62,568 nucleotides of DNA from 4484-232 sp964486555 (GTDB taxonomy: Bacteria; Thermotogota; Thermotogae; Thermotogales; Thermotogaceae). Under the pieces are notes generated by a model, which saw only the letters and a list, made by a program, of their open reading frames with translations, searched no databases and was not told the DNA's origin. Location: the NCBI GenBank assembly GCA_964486555.1, contig CAZANP010000003.1:1-62568 (forward strand), given 5' to 3'. Made by a program: the position numbers and the translations under genes. This document shows, piece after piece, positions 50,084-59,002 of the stretch; the stretch's first letter is position 1, and every line of letters begins with the position of its first letter.

Positions 50084-52002
50084 CGTATCACTTTCTTCCA
50101 TATCTCCGTTGAGAGAATTGGATCTATTTCGTATATCTTGGACAGGAACTCCACTTGGTATTTTTGAGGTAATTTTTTCAGAAGGAACACAAAACTGTCT
50201 TCAGACACGTCACCTTCGTAAATCAATTTCACGATCCTCTCAAAATCCAACATGTTCAGAATTCTCTCGGAGAATATAACCTTTCCATCGTTAAAAGATG
50301 TGGGAGTGATCGATACTTTTCCTTCAAACTTTCCCCATCTTTCAACTACCTCTTTCCAAACTGGAGCACAAGCTTTCCCTCCTAAAAGATCTTCCCCATC
50401 AATGGTGATTCCCATTACGAAGTTATCATCTCCTCCAATGAACCACGCATTCTTCTCCGCTGTTCCCGTTTTCCCCATGATATTCTTTCCCGGTATCTTG
50501 GCCAATCTACCCGTTCCTTCGTTCACCACTTTCAGCAGAATTGTTTTTAAGATGTTGGTGGCATCTATCGGTTCCCTTTTGTAAGTTGCCACCGATCCCA
50601 CTATGTGAGGCTTCCCCTCGTAGACAACGTTACCATTCGAATCCACGATTTTTTCGATGACAAACGGTTTCAACACGACTCCTCCAGTTATAACTGCTGA
50701 GAAAGCCTTCACAACCTCCTCAGGTGACGTTTCCAATGTACCGAGAGAAAGCGTTAGATCGTCTGGATACTTTCCAGATATTCTCAAAGAGTTCTTCAAA
50801 AAGTCTTTCACAGAATTCAGTGTCAGAATATCGAACAATATGACCGACGGAACGTTCTCAGACCAGATAAGAGCTCTTTCGAGAGTGGTGGCTCCTTTAA
50901 AACTCTTAGTAAAGTTTTCGGGAGACCAGCTTCCGATTCTTATGGGAAGATCCGGGATTATATCCTTAGGTGAATATCCCATGAGAAAAGATAAATAATA
51001 GTAAAAAGGTTTTACAGCAGATCCCAGTTGTCTACTTCCTTTACTCACACCTATACCGTGGTAACACAGAATTTCTCCTGTTTTTGGATTCATGGAAAAG
51101 AAGGCGATATCTTTTCTTTCTCCAGATACACTTTCAACGATCCTTTGAAGATTCTTATCGATCGTGGTGTACAGGGCATAACCTTTTCTCACTTCATTCA
51201 AAGAAAATCCTATCTCTCTCAATTCTCTTACGATTCTCCAGAACAATTCTTCATTGAAATGGTAATTCCTATTTTGAGAGACTTTCAGGTTTTCAACATC
51301 TTTTAAGGTCTCTTCATAGCGATTTTGCGATATTACTCCCTCGTTCAGTAACCTTTTCAAAACCGTTAACGCTTTTTCTTTTGCTTTTTCCAAGTTATCC
51401 TTCGGATTGAAATTCTCCGGAGATCTAATCATACCCACGAGAACTGCCATTTCAGCAAGTGAAAGCTCTTTTAAACTCTTGCCGAAATAGTATCTAGCAG
51501 CTGTTTCGAACCCGTAGAGACCGTTCCCCACGTATATGGAATTTATATACATCTCCAGGATCTCGTCCTTAGTCCTTTTCTTTTCAAGCCAGAATGCGAT
51601 CATCATTTCCTTAAACTTCCTGATAAGGCTTTTCTCATTGGAAAGATACAGGCTTCTTGCAAGTTGCTGTGTGATAGTACTTCCTCCTTGACTGAAGCTA
51701 AGGGTGACGAGATCGTGGATCAATGCCCTCATCAACCCGAATATATCTATACCAAAGTGCTTGTAGAAATCCTCATCTTCTGAGGTTAAGAGAGTCTCCA
51801 AAAACATTTTGGGAACTTCCGAAAGATCTATCCATAGATTCTTCGAGATGTACATCGGAGAACCATCGTTGTAGAACATCTTCACAGTTATGGGCAGCTT
51901 GGATTCCGGATCTGGGAGATCTTTAGTTATGAGAATGTAAAGAGAGTAGAACGTAAGCAACACGAGAACAAATGGTATGATGAAAAAGAAGAACTTTTTC
52001 AT
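50080..52002 (-). CDS. bifunctional class A penicillin-binding protein (PBP1A type)
   Basis: A 640-residue membrane-anchored enzyme with one N-terminal helix (residues 4-26). The GT51 glycosyltransferase shows SEDEDFYKHFG (catalytic Glu75) and GGSTITQQLARSLY. The transpeptidase has Ser328 in SAVK, SEN at 381-383 and KTGT at 511-514, so both activities look intact. It polymerises glycan and cross-links stems on the outer face of the membrane. The last 90 residues are an unusual helical extension. It overlaps ogt and the next gene by 4 bases each. Confidence 0.95.
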   Translation of the reverse strand: MKKFFFFIIPFVLVLLTFYSLYILITKDLPDPESKLPITVKMFYNDGSPMYISKNLWIDLSEVPKMFLETLLTSEDEDFYKHFGIDIFGLMRALIHDLVTLSFSQGGSTITQQLARSLYLSNEKSLIRKFKEMMIAFWLEKKRTKDEILEMYINSIYVGNGLYGFETAARYYFGKSLKELSLAEMAVLVGMIRSPENFNPKDNLEKAKEKALTVLKRLLNEGVISQNRYEETLKDVENLKVSQNRNYHFNEELFWRIVRELREIGFSLNEVRKGYALYTTIDKNLQRIVESVSGERKDIAFFSMNPKTGEILCYHGIGVSKGSRQLGSAVKPFYYYLSFLMGYSPKDIIPDLPIRIGSWSPENFTKSFKGATTLERALIWSENVPSVILFDILTLNSVKDFLKNSLRISGKYPDDLTLSLGTLETSPEEVVKAFSAVITGGVVLKPFVIEKIVDSNGNVVYEGKPHIVGSVATYKREPIDATNILKTILLKVVNEGTGRLAKIPGKNIMGKTGTAEKNAWFIGGDDNFVMGITIDGEDLLGGKACAPVWKEVVERWGKFEGKVSITPTSFNDGKVIFSERILNMLDFERIVKLIYEGDVSEDSFVFLLKKLPQKYQVEFLSKIYEIDPILSTEIWKKVIR

Positions 52003-52433
52003 AAAACGACTCCCTCAACTTTCAACAGAAATTTCTTCCAGGCTAGCCCTTCCGAAAATCCTCCCAACCCTTCCTTTGCTATGACTCTGTGGCAAGGTAT
52101 GTAAATCGGGAGAGGATTCTTTGAAAGAGCCATCCCAACAGCTCTTGGTGATGTATTCAGTATTTCTGCGATCTCCCCATAAGTTCTGACAGCACCATAA
52201 GGTATCCCTCTGACGATTTCCCAGACCTTTTTTTGAAACTCGGAACCTTCGATTTGAACAGGAAAATCCAAAAGTTTTCTGAAGCCATTGAAGTACTCAT
52301 CAAGCTGCTTTTTAAAAGGATCGATAGATTCTACAGGTTGTATGCAGACTCCCAGGAGTATTCTCACAGCCTTTCCTCTCTCCACAAGAACACTCACAGG
52401 ACCCAATTCCGTCATCACAACCGTTGCTTTCAA
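51999..52433 (-). CDS. ogt: methylated-DNA--protein-cysteine methyltransferase
   Basis: A 144-residue suicide repair protein removing alkyl groups from O6-alkylguanine. The acceptor Cys114 is in IPCHRVIAKEGLGGF; the helix-turn-helix with the Arg finger is TSPRAVGMALSKNP. It is somewhat short because the N-terminal domain is reduced. Start TTG 52433 follows GAGGTGAT. It is the first gene of the run leading to the PBP. Confidence 0.95.
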   Translation of the reverse strand: MKATVVMTELGPVSVLVERGKAVRILLGVCIQPVESIDPFKKQLDEYFNGFRKLLDFPVQIEGSEFQKKVWEIVRGIPYGAVRTYGEIAEILNTSPRAVGMALSKNPLPIYIPCHRVIAKEGLGGFSEGLAWKKFLLKVEGVVL

Positions 52434-52455
52434 ACAATCACCTCGTTCAACAGAA

Positions 52456-52485
52456 ATTATATATTATCGTTTCCTCGAGGAGCAA
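52456..52485 (-). promoter_or_regulatory. promoter for ogt and the PBP run
   Basis: On the minus strand TTGCTC (52480-52485), an 18-base spacer, then a perfect TATAAT (52456-52461). Predicted start about 52449, leaving a leader of about 16 bases. The region lies in the 150-base divergent gap shared with the deaminase gene. Confidence 0.55.
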
Positions 52486-52584
52486 CTGAAGAATCAGATC
52501 CACATCTTCTCCGTAATGATTTTAGAAGATTCTCAGTGCAAAAGTGATGAGAGAATGGTAAAATACCCCTTGGAGGTGTGTGGT

Positions 52585-53112
52585 TTGAAGGCCAAATTGG
52601 AGGAATATTTAAAGAATGTGAAAATAGTTAGAAAAACTGATTCAAGAGAATCTTGGGATCATTACTTCATGAAAGTTGCCATGCTTTTGAGAGAGAGATC
52701 AACCTGTATTCATAGAAAAGTAGGGGCTTTAATTGTTAAGAACAATAGAATCCTGGCCACAGGGTACAATCAACCGCCCTCACGTTTTCCTCATTGTGAT
52801 GAGATTGGATGTATAAGGGATGATTTGAAAATAGAATCTGGAGAGCATCAAGAGATATGTTATGCTCTCCATGCAGAACAAAACGCGTTGATGCAGGCAG
52901 CTAGATTCGGTATATCTACAGACGGAGCGACTATGTATGTGACACACAAACCCTGTTCCATTTGTGCAAGGCTGATAATAAATGCTGGTATAAAAAGAGT
53001 GGTTTATCACTACGATTACCCGGATCCACTCACCGAATTTTTGTTCACCATGACAGGTGTCGTCGTTGAAAGAATCGGTTTTGATGGAGGTGAATTGAGT
53101 GAAGGTGAATAG
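52585..53112 (+). CDS. dCMP deaminase family protein (ComEB-like)
   Basis: A 175-residue zinc deaminase. The catalytic site is HAE (His96, Glu98) with Cys124 and Cys127 (PCSIC); further Cys71 and Cys76 (HCDEIGC) are typical of dCMP deaminases. It would convert dCMP to dUMP for thymidylate. I start it at TTG 52585, 5 bases after GGAGGTG; the open frame runs nearly 300 bases upstream but that part is antisense to ogt. It overlaps the next gene by 14 bases. Confidence 0.88.
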   Translation: MKAKLEEYLKNVKIVRKTDSRESWDHYFMKVAMLLRERSTCIHRKVGALIVKNNRILATGYNQPPSRFPHCDEIGCIRDDLKIESGEHQEICYALHAEQNALMQAARFGISTDGATMYVTHKPCSICARLIINAGIKRVVYHYDYPDPLTEFLFTMTGVVVERIGFDGGELSEGE

Positions 53113-53929
53113 ATTGCTCTCATATTTAAGAATAGACAGATGGCCAACGGTGTGGTGTCCAGGATGCGGGAATGGCATCATTCTTAAAGCCTTTTTAGAG
53201 GCAGTTGATCAACTCGGTTTGAAGAGAGAGAGGGTAGCCGTTGTTTCCGGTATAGGTTGCTCTTCCAGGGCCACAGGGTACCTTGATTTCAACACCCTTC
53301 ATACCCTGCATGGAAGAGCCATCGCTTTCGCCACTGGAGTGAAGCTGGCAAGGCCCGAATTCAACGTCATAGTCATGGGTGGAGATGGAGATCTCGTATC
53401 GATAGGGGGAAACCACTTCATACACGCCTGCCGTAGAAACCTTGATATAACGGTTATAGTGTACAACAACATGATATACGGTATGACGGGGGGACAGTAT
53501 TCCCCAACGACACCCCTTGAAAAAATCGCTTCGACATCGCCTTATGGAAACATAGAAAAGCCCTTTGATGTTGTAAACCTTGCCCTCTCAGCTGGTGCTA
53601 CTTACGTTGCTCGGGCAACGGTTTTTCACTATCCCCTCCTTGTAAGGTATATAAAAGAAGGAATAGAGCATAAGGGAATGGCGGTAATAGACGTTATAAC
53701 GAATTGTCATACCTACTTTGGTAGATACAACGGTATGCCGGAACCATCTGAGATGCTCGAATATTTCAAGAACAATTCCATTCCCGTTGATAAGGCATCA
53801 AAGATGAGTGAAGAGGATTTAAAAGGGAAAATCGTAATAGGTGTTTTCAAAAAAGAGGAAAAACCTGATTACCTTGAACTTTACAGGAAACTTCTTGAAG
53901 AAGTGAAGATGGAGGAGGTAGTCGAATGA
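53099..53929 (+). CDS. 2-oxoacid:ferredoxin oxidoreductase beta subunit (KorB type)
   Basis: A 276-residue thiamine-diphosphate-binding subunit. The Fe-S/TPP motif CPGCGNG is near residue 20, the Cys of GIGCSSR near 57, the TPP motif GGDGDLVSIGGNHFIHA with NN near 94-125, and YSPTTPLEK is typical of 2-oxoglutarate-type enzymes. It oxidises a 2-oxoacid and reduces ferredoxin. Its gamma partner follows with a 4-base overlap, but no alpha or delta gene is next to it. Which 2-oxoacid is used is uncertain. Confidence 0.92.
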   Translation: MKVNRLLSYLRIDRWPTVWCPGCGNGIILKAFLEAVDQLGLKRERVAVVSGIGCSSRATGYLDFNTLHTLHGRAIAFATGVKLARPEFNVIVMGGDGDLVSIGGNHFIHACRRNLDITVIVYNNMIYGMTGGQYSPTTPLEKIASTSPYGNIEKPFDVVNLALSAGATYVARATVFHYPLLVRYIKEGIEHKGMAVIDVITNCHTYFGRYNGMPEPSEMLEYFKNNSIPVDKASKMSEEDLKGKIVIGVFKKEEKPDYLELYRKLLEEVKMEEVVE

Positions 53930-54531
53930 AAAATCCCATAGCTATCAGAATTTCTGGAATTGGAGGTCAAGGGAACATTTTAATGGGTCTAACACTGGCA
54001 AAAGCAGCCGTTTATGATGGAAAGGAGGTTGTCCAAACTCAATCTTACAGCGAGCAGGTAAGAGGTGGTATGAGCCATTGTGACGTGCTTATAGGAGATG
54101 ATCCCATAGACTATCCAAAGGCTGAGCAGTTCGATATCATGTATTTCATGCATTCCTTACCTTTCCTGGAGTATCACAAATTGTTGAAGAGTAACGGCGT
54201 TATATTCATAGACAGTACCTCTGTAAAGGAGATACCAAACGTTGTGAGGAGGATAACGAAGAAAATCCTGACACTTCCCATAACGGAACTTTCTGTTAAA
54301 AAATTTGGAACTCCAGTCGTGGCCAACATGGTCGGACTCGGCGTGATGATAAAAACGTGTGGGATAGTCTCCATGGATTCCGTGAAAAAAGCTTTGAAAG
54401 ATCTTGTCAAAAAGAGCTATATAGATACGGACATGAGGGCGGTGGAGTATGGGTATACCCTCGTTCAGAAGGAGTACAGAATCAAACAGAACTTTTACTC
54501 GTCAAAAAGGCTCACAACGAACTTCGAATGA
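53926..54531 (+). CDS. 2-oxoacid:ferredoxin oxidoreductase gamma subunit (KorC/PorG type)
   Basis: A 201-residue gamma subunit: N-terminal RISGIGGQGNILMGLTLAKA, then TQSYSEQVRGGMSHCDVLIG, both family hallmarks, and NMVGLGVMIKTCGIV near residue 130. It forms part of the catalytic core with the beta subunit and an alpha subunit encoded elsewhere. The DgkA-type gene apparently starts 83 bases before its stop. Confidence 0.9.
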   Translation: MKNPIAIRISGIGGQGNILMGLTLAKAAVYDGKEVVQTQSYSEQVRGGMSHCDVLIGDDPIDYPKAEQFDIMYFMHSLPFLEYHKLLKSNGVIFIDSTSVKEIPNVVRRITKKILTLPITELSVKKFGTPVVANMVGLGVMIKTCGIVSMDSVKKALKDLVKKSYIDTDMRAVEYGYTLVQKEYRIKQNFYSSKRLTTNFE

Positions 54532-54988
54532 TCTTTTATCATCCTTCAAACACGCTATAGAGGGTATTGTGGAGGCCATTCTTTCAGAGAGAAATCTGAA
54601 GATACATTTCGTCATAGGTATATCCGTGATAATCACGGCTTTTTTCCTGCCGTTGAGTGAGATGGAAATGCTTTGGATAATCTTTGCGGTTTTCTCAGTC
54701 ATAGGAGCCGAACTGATAAACACCTTCGTTGAGGGTCTTTTGGATGTGAAAAGCGTGGAATTCAATCCCCGTGTGAAATTTGTTAAAGATGTGGCAGCCG
54801 GTGTGGTTTTATGGAACGTCCTCTTTGCTGTGGCCGTTGGTGTTGTGATATTGGGGAGAGTGTTGTTCTCTTTTAAACCACTTTCAGGTAAGATCTTCAT
54901 AATGTTCGTTTTGATCTTCTTTCCAGTTTTAGCACTCGTTCTGGGGAGGAAAAAGCATGGAAAAGATAAGAGTGATGATAGCAGATGA
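54449..54988 (+). CDS. dgkA: diacylglycerol kinase / undecaprenol kinase family (DgkA)
   Basis: About 179 residues. The homologous part starts near residue 32 (SFKHAIEGIVEAILSERNLKIH) and includes the active-site segment AELINTFVEGLLD and KFVKDVAAGVVL, with three to four membrane helices. In Gram-positive-type bacteria this enzyme phosphorylates undecaprenol or diacylglycerol. The only in-frame standard start is ATG 54449 (GGTGG just upstream), which overlaps the gamma-subunit gene by 83 bases and adds an unrelated polar leader; the true start is uncertain. It overlaps cheB by 32 bases. Confidence 0.82.
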   Translation: MGIPSFRRSTESNRTFTRQKGSQRTSNDLLSSFKHAIEGIVEAILSERNLKIHFVIGISVIITAFFLPLSEMEMLWIIFAVFSVIGAELINTFVEGLLDVKSVEFNPRVKFVKDVAAGVVLWNVLFAVAVGVVILGRVLFSFKPLSGKIFIMFVLIFFPVLALVLGRKKHGKDKSDDSR

Positions 54989-55988
54989 TTCAGCTTTCAT
55001 GAGAATGGTTCTCAAAGATATCATCGATTCTCAACCGGATATGAAAGTTGTAGCTATAGCTAAAGACGGGTTGGAGGCAGTTGAATTTGCTGTCAAATAT
55101 GAACCGGACGTTATAACTCTGGACGTGGAAATGCCCAAGTTAAACGGAATAGAAGCCTTAAAACTCATTATGAAGAAGAAGCCAGCGAGAATCATAATGG
55201 TGAGTAGTCTCACGGAAGAAGGAGCCGATATCACGCTCACAGCCCTCCAACTTGGAGCCGTTGATTTCTTGGCGAAACCCAGTGGTTCCGTCTCAATGAC
55301 CTTCAGGGAGGTTGGAAACGTCTTAGTGGAAAAGATAAGGAACGCCGTTAAAGTCGATCTCAGCAAGCTTCTTTTAAAGCGACGCCCTATCAAAGTGAGT
55401 CTTAAGAGACCAAGTGTCACGGAAAAAATCGTCGTTATAGGATCTTCAACTGGAGGTCCGAGATCTCTGGATATGATAATTCCCAACCTTCCCGCTGATT
55501 TTCCTTACCCCATCGTTATAGTTCAACACATGCCACCTGGTTTTACCAAATCTCTTGCCATGAGATTGGATAAAGCATCAGAACTCACGGTTAAAGAAGC
55601 AGAAGAAGGGGATGTTCTGAGGAAAGGTGTCGTCTACGTTGCACCGGGAGATCACCATCTTGGGGCGAAATACGAAAATGGTAGCGTGAAATTGTTTTTG
55701 GATAACAAGACTGGTAAAATTAACAACGTAAGACCCTCTGTGGATTACACTCTGGACAAGATAGCGGAGATATATAAGAACAGAACGATAGCCGTCATAT
55801 TGACAGGTATGGGACGGGATGGTACAAAAGGTGCATTTAAGGTTAAATTCTATGGGGGGACGGTCATAGCAGAGGCTGAAGAAACGTGTGTCGTATTTGG
55901 AATGCCAAAATCCGTGATAGATGAAGGGTACGCTGACTACATCCTCCCAGCCTACAAGATCCCTGAAAAACTTGTGGAACTCGTTTAA
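54957..55988 (+). CDS. cheB: chemotaxis protein-glutamate methylesterase CheB
   Basis: A 343-residue two-domain enzyme. The receiver domain has D10, D11, D56 (ITLDVEMPKLNG) and K107, and the esterase domain the triad in GSSTGGPRS (Ser164), QHMPPGFT (His) and TGMGRDG (Asp). It demethylates or deamidates chemoreceptor Glu/Gln residues on phosphorylation by CheA. It is 34 kb from the chemosensory-like set and next to lipid and wall genes, so it more likely serves the classical chemotaxis system. Confidence 0.95.
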   Translation: MEKIRVMIADDSAFMRMVLKDIIDSQPDMKVVAIAKDGLEAVEFAVKYEPDVITLDVEMPKLNGIEALKLIMKKKPARIIMVSSLTEEGADITLTALQLGAVDFLAKPSGSVSMTFREVGNVLVEKIRNAVKVDLSKLLLKRRPIKVSLKRPSVTEKIVVIGSSTGGPRSLDMIIPNLPADFPYPIVIVQHMPPGFTKSLAMRLDKASELTVKEAEEGDVLRKGVVYVAPGDHHLGAKYENGSVKLFLDNKTGKINNVRPSVDYTLDKIAEIYKNRTIAVILTGMGRDGTKGAFKVKFYGGTVIAEAEETCVVFGMPKSVIDEGYADYILPAYKIPEKLVELV

Positions 55989-56002
55989 GGAGGGATCGAT
56001 AT

Positions 56003-56824
56003 ATGAAACGGGGGGTTTTGTTCGCAATCATCGTACTGATAGCGGTAATATCCTTTGCAAAATACTTCGTTGTGAATTACGTTGTTCAAAAAGGGGACAG
56101 CATCTGCAGCATCTCTCAAGACTTCGGAATATCACCTTCCACCCTCATAGATTGGAATCCCGATATTATAAAAAGACCTTTAATAACTGGTCAGATTCTC
56201 AGAATTCCCCAACCTGAGGGATACATATACGAAGTTAAGAAGAAAGATACGTTGTCTTCCATAGCGAAGAGGTTCTTCACAACAGTCGAAGATATAATGA
56301 TAGCTAACGACATGAAAAACGCGGTTATCTATCCTGGAGAGAGGATTTTTGTTCCTCTGTCCATCATAGGAAAGGCGTTCAACGATGAACGGGTGTTTCT
56401 CTGGCCGATTTACGGCAAAATATCGTCTCCCTACGGATGGAGAATACATCCGATAACGAAGAGGTTATCTTTCCATACAGGTCTGGATATAGCGGCCCCT
56501 GAGGGAACACCTATTTTTGCAGCTGAAAGTGGAATCGTAACCTTCGCTGGTAAAAAAGCAGGGTATGGTCTTCTCATCATTGTAAAAAGTGGAAAATATC
56601 AGATTCTCTACGGTCATCTCTCAAGGATCTGTGTTTACAACGGTCAATTCGTCAAGAAAGGTCAGTTGATTGGAAGGGTGGGGAATACCGGTTTGAGTAC
56701 GGGGCCTCACCTTCACTTTGAAGTTAGAATCGAGGGAAAGCATACCAGTCCCATTGCATACCTGCCTTCTTCGAGAAGAATGTACGTTCTCAAGAAAAGT
56801 CAATACGGGGTTGGTGGTAAGTGA
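56003..56824 (+). CDS. secreted LysM-M23 peptidase (murein endopeptidase type)
   Basis: A 273-residue exported protein: signal-like N-terminus (RGVLFAIIVLIAVISFA), two LysM repeats (residues 28-70 and 75-118, e.g. YVVQKGDSICSISQDFG) that bind glycan, and an M23 domain. The zinc site is intact: HTGLD (near 155), and HLHFEVR (near 235). It probably cuts peptidoglycan cross-links during growth or division. RBS GGAGGGA lies before ATG 56003; it follows cheB by 14 bases. Confidence 0.92.
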   Translation: MKRGVLFAIIVLIAVISFAKYFVVNYVVQKGDSICSISQDFGISPSTLIDWNPDIIKRPLITGQILRIPQPEGYIYEVKKKDTLSSIAKRFFTTVEDIMIANDMKNAVIYPGERIFVPLSIIGKAFNDERVFLWPIYGKISSPYGWRIHPITKRLSFHTGLDIAAPEGTPIFAAESGIVTFAGKKAGYGLLIIVKSGKYQILYGHLSRICVYNGQFVKKGQLIGRVGNTGLSTGPHLHFEVRIEGKHTSPIAYLPSSRRMYVLKKSQYGVGGK

Positions 56825-57276
56825 AAATTCTTGTTAGTGCATGCCTTTTGGGACTTCCAACAAGGTTCGACCTTCTATCAAAACCGTGTGAAAAAATCCT
56901 GAACCTTTTAGAAAAGCACGTAATCATACCTGTCTGTCCAGAGCAATTGGGAGGCCTTGGAACACCAAGGCCTCCTTCTGAAATTCAGGGAGGGAAAGGA
57001 TGGAATGGTGAAGAAAAGGTGATCAACGCCAGGGGTGAAGACGTGACGGAGAATTTCGTAAGAGGAGCGGAGTTAACAGTCAAAATAGCAAAACTTCTAG
57101 GAGTAGATCTTGTCATCTTGAAGTCTGGAAGTCCCTCATGCGGAGTTCACAAAGTTTACGACGGCACGTTCACCGGAAATCTAGTGAAAGGTTCAGGAGT
57201 GACAGCGTGGTTTTTAAAGAAGGAAGGGTTTCATGTTATTGACGAGAACGACTCACTTCTCGATGATCTCGTATAG
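56821..57276 (+). CDS. DUF523 family protein
   Basis: A 151-residue soluble protein with the DUF523 hallmarks: ILVSACLLGLPTRFD at the N-terminus, VCPEQLGGLGTPRPP (near residue 38) and KSGSPSCGVHKVYDG (near 100). Three conserved Cys suggest metal or redox chemistry, but no function is established. It starts with GTG 56821, overlapping the M23 gene by 4 bases, and overlaps the convergent hypothetical gene by 24 bases. Confidence 0.9.
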   Translation: MKILVSACLLGLPTRFDLLSKPCEKILNLLEKHVIIPVCPEQLGGLGTPRPPSEIQGGKGWNGEEKVINARGEDVTENFVRGAELTVKIAKLLGVDLVILKSGSPSCGVHKVYDGTFTGNLVKGSGVTAWFLKKEGFHVIDENDSLLDDLV

Positions 57277-57825
57277 TTTGAAGGCAACCTCGTGAGATCT
57301 TCTGGTTATCTCATCGAGATCTCCTCTGAAAGCACTTCCAAAGATCTTGGTCGTGTATATGAACGAGAACTTGGAGAGTAGATACTTCACATTTTCTGCT
57401 GCTTCATCGGGAACAGGTACTAGAAGAGATTCCAACCATTTTTCAAACAATCCAAAAGATAGATTCTCTCCTTTCGTGTTTTCAAGAAGAATATTCAAAG
57501 AATTCACAAGATGGTGAAGATGATAATATTTCGATATCCCTTCGATTATGTCCTTCGCGAAATCTTTAGGAAAAGGCCAGGAAATAGGTTCGTGATAGTT
57601 GAAAAAAGCCACACCCGTTCGAACACTGATGGAGTTCAGAACTATTTCTCTCTCCATGTAAGCTTTGCTATCTTTGTAACTCATGAGGAACAATCGCCTC
57701 ATAGTCGCTATTTTTTTGAGATCCATTGGTGACAGGGAGAAACTCCCCGTCTTGGTTTGCGGATCGAGTCTTAAATTCTTCGGCACGGTGTAGAATTCGA
57801 TACCTTTATGAAGTATATGGAGCAA
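57253..57825 (-). CDS. hypothetical protein
   Basis: A 190-residue soluble protein, mainly helical, that I do not recognise. Features are an early GSFSLSPMDLKKIATMRRLF segment, SVRTGVAFFNYHEPISWPFP in the middle and a His pair in KYYHLHHLVNSLNILL. Start TTG 57825 follows GGATGGTGG and lies within the end of the HemW-like gene (20-base overlap), so it is cotranslated with it. Confidence 0.72.
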   Translation of the reverse strand: MLHILHKGIEFYTVPKNLRLDPQTKTGSFSLSPMDLKKIATMRRLFLMSYKDSKAYMEREIVLNSISVRTGVAFFNYHEPISWPFPKDFAKDIIEGISKYYHLHHLVNSLNILLENTKGENLSFGLFEKWLESLLVPVPDEAAENVKYLLSKFSFIYTTKIFGSAFRGDLDEITRRSHEVAFKLYEIIEK

Positions 57826-59002
57826 ATTTCCACCATCCCTTTTTAGAGAACGTTTCTAGAAGTTCTTCGAATACGTATCTTGATAGATCAAAACCCATTT
57901 CACTTAAGGATATTCTATCACTATGAACGTTGAAATGTTCTCTGAATCTCTCCGCAAATTCTTGTAAAGCTCTGTATCTTTTATCACCGAATTTTTTGAT
58001 GATTTCTTCTTTATACACGCCTTCTCTTAATCTCAAGGACATGAATATCGTTTCAACGAACTCCTCATCATCGTCATTCACTCTTTTGTAACCGTATGGT
58101 ACGATTCCTTTGTTTACCATCTTCATATATTCAGATATGTCACTAACATTGACGTACCTCAATCTACCGATATGCCCCCCGGATGACACCCCTATCCCTA
58201 GATACTCTTCATTCCTCCAATACGATAAATTGTGGATACACTCCTTTCCTTCTCTAGCAAAATTTGATATCTCGTATCTCAGATAACCTTTTTTCTCTAA
58301 AAATTTCAGAAATCTTGTATGTCTTCTCGCAATTTCCTCTTCACTTGGTAGTTTTAAGACACCTTTATCGATCAATCTCCTCAGTGGAGTTTCCTCATCA
58401 ACATCGAGAAGATACAATGAAACATGAGAGGGTGTGTATGTTTCCAACAACCTCATATCCCTCTCTATAGTTTTATCTGTTTCCATCGGTAGTCCCAATA
58501 TGAAATCGATGTTCACGTTCTCGAAATACGTCATCAAAATGGAAAGAGATCTATCGATTTCCTTCGTTCCATGAGGTCTTTTCACCGTTTCAAGGACAGT
58601 ATCATCGAAAGCTTGAACGCCTAGACTTATCCTGTTTATTCCCATTTCAAGATAGTGAAGGACTTTCTGAATGGTAACACTATCCGGGTTCATCTCCAGT
58701 GTTATCTCAACAGGTTCATACACACTGGATAATTTTTCCAATTTTTTCAGGATCTTTTCAATGTAGCGCTCCGGTACGAAGTTTGGAGTGCCTCCTCCGA
58801 AATAAACCGTTTTCACCCCCCTGCTATTTAAAAGATGGGAATACATCTCGAGTTCTTTCAGCACAGCTTCAAAGTACTCTTCAATATGAGGAAAGTTGAT
58901 ATAGGAGACGAAATCGCAGTACAGGCATTTGGATTTACAGAAAGGTATGTGGATGTACACGCAAATATCAGAATTCGACTCCTGCAAACCACCTTTTTTC
59001 AT
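57806..59002 (-). CDS. hemW: HemW-like radical SAM protein
   Basis: A 398-residue protein of the HemN/HemW class. The 4Fe-4S motif is CKSKCLYCDF (Cys-x3-Cys-x2-Cys, near residues 22-29), followed by YFGGGTPNFVP, LEMNPDSVT, GVQAFDDTVL and ISNFAREGKECIHN. HemW proteins bind haem and may insert it into targets; they are not oxygen-independent coproporphyrinogen oxidases. The natural role in an organism probably lacking haem synthesis is unclear. The start ATG 59002 is preceded by GAGTGAT. Confidence 0.85.
   Translation of the reverse strand: MKKGGLQESNSDICVYIHIPFCKSKCLYCDFVSYINFPHIEEYFEAVLKELEMYSHLLNSRGVKTVYFGGGTPNFVPERYIEKILKKLEKLSSVYEPVEITLEMNPDSVTIQKVLHYLEMGINRISLGVQAFDDTVLETVKRPHGTKEIDRSLSILMTYFENVNIDFILGLPMETDKTIERDMRLLETYTPSHVSLYLLDVDEETPLRRLIDKGVLKLPSEEEIARRHTRFLKFLEKKGYLRYEISNFAREGKECIHNLSYWRNEEYLGIGVSSGGHIGRLRYVNVSDISEYMKMVNKGIVPYGYKRVNDDDEEFVETIFMSLRLREGVYKEEIIKKFGDKRYRALQEFAERFREHFNVHSDRISLSEMGFDLSRYVFEELLETFSKKGWWKFAPYTS

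Noticed and set aside
52288..52584. N-terminal extension of the deaminase open frame
   Set aside because: It overlaps ogt in antisense and is not deaminase-like; TTG 52585 has a proper GGAGGTG and gives the expected family length.
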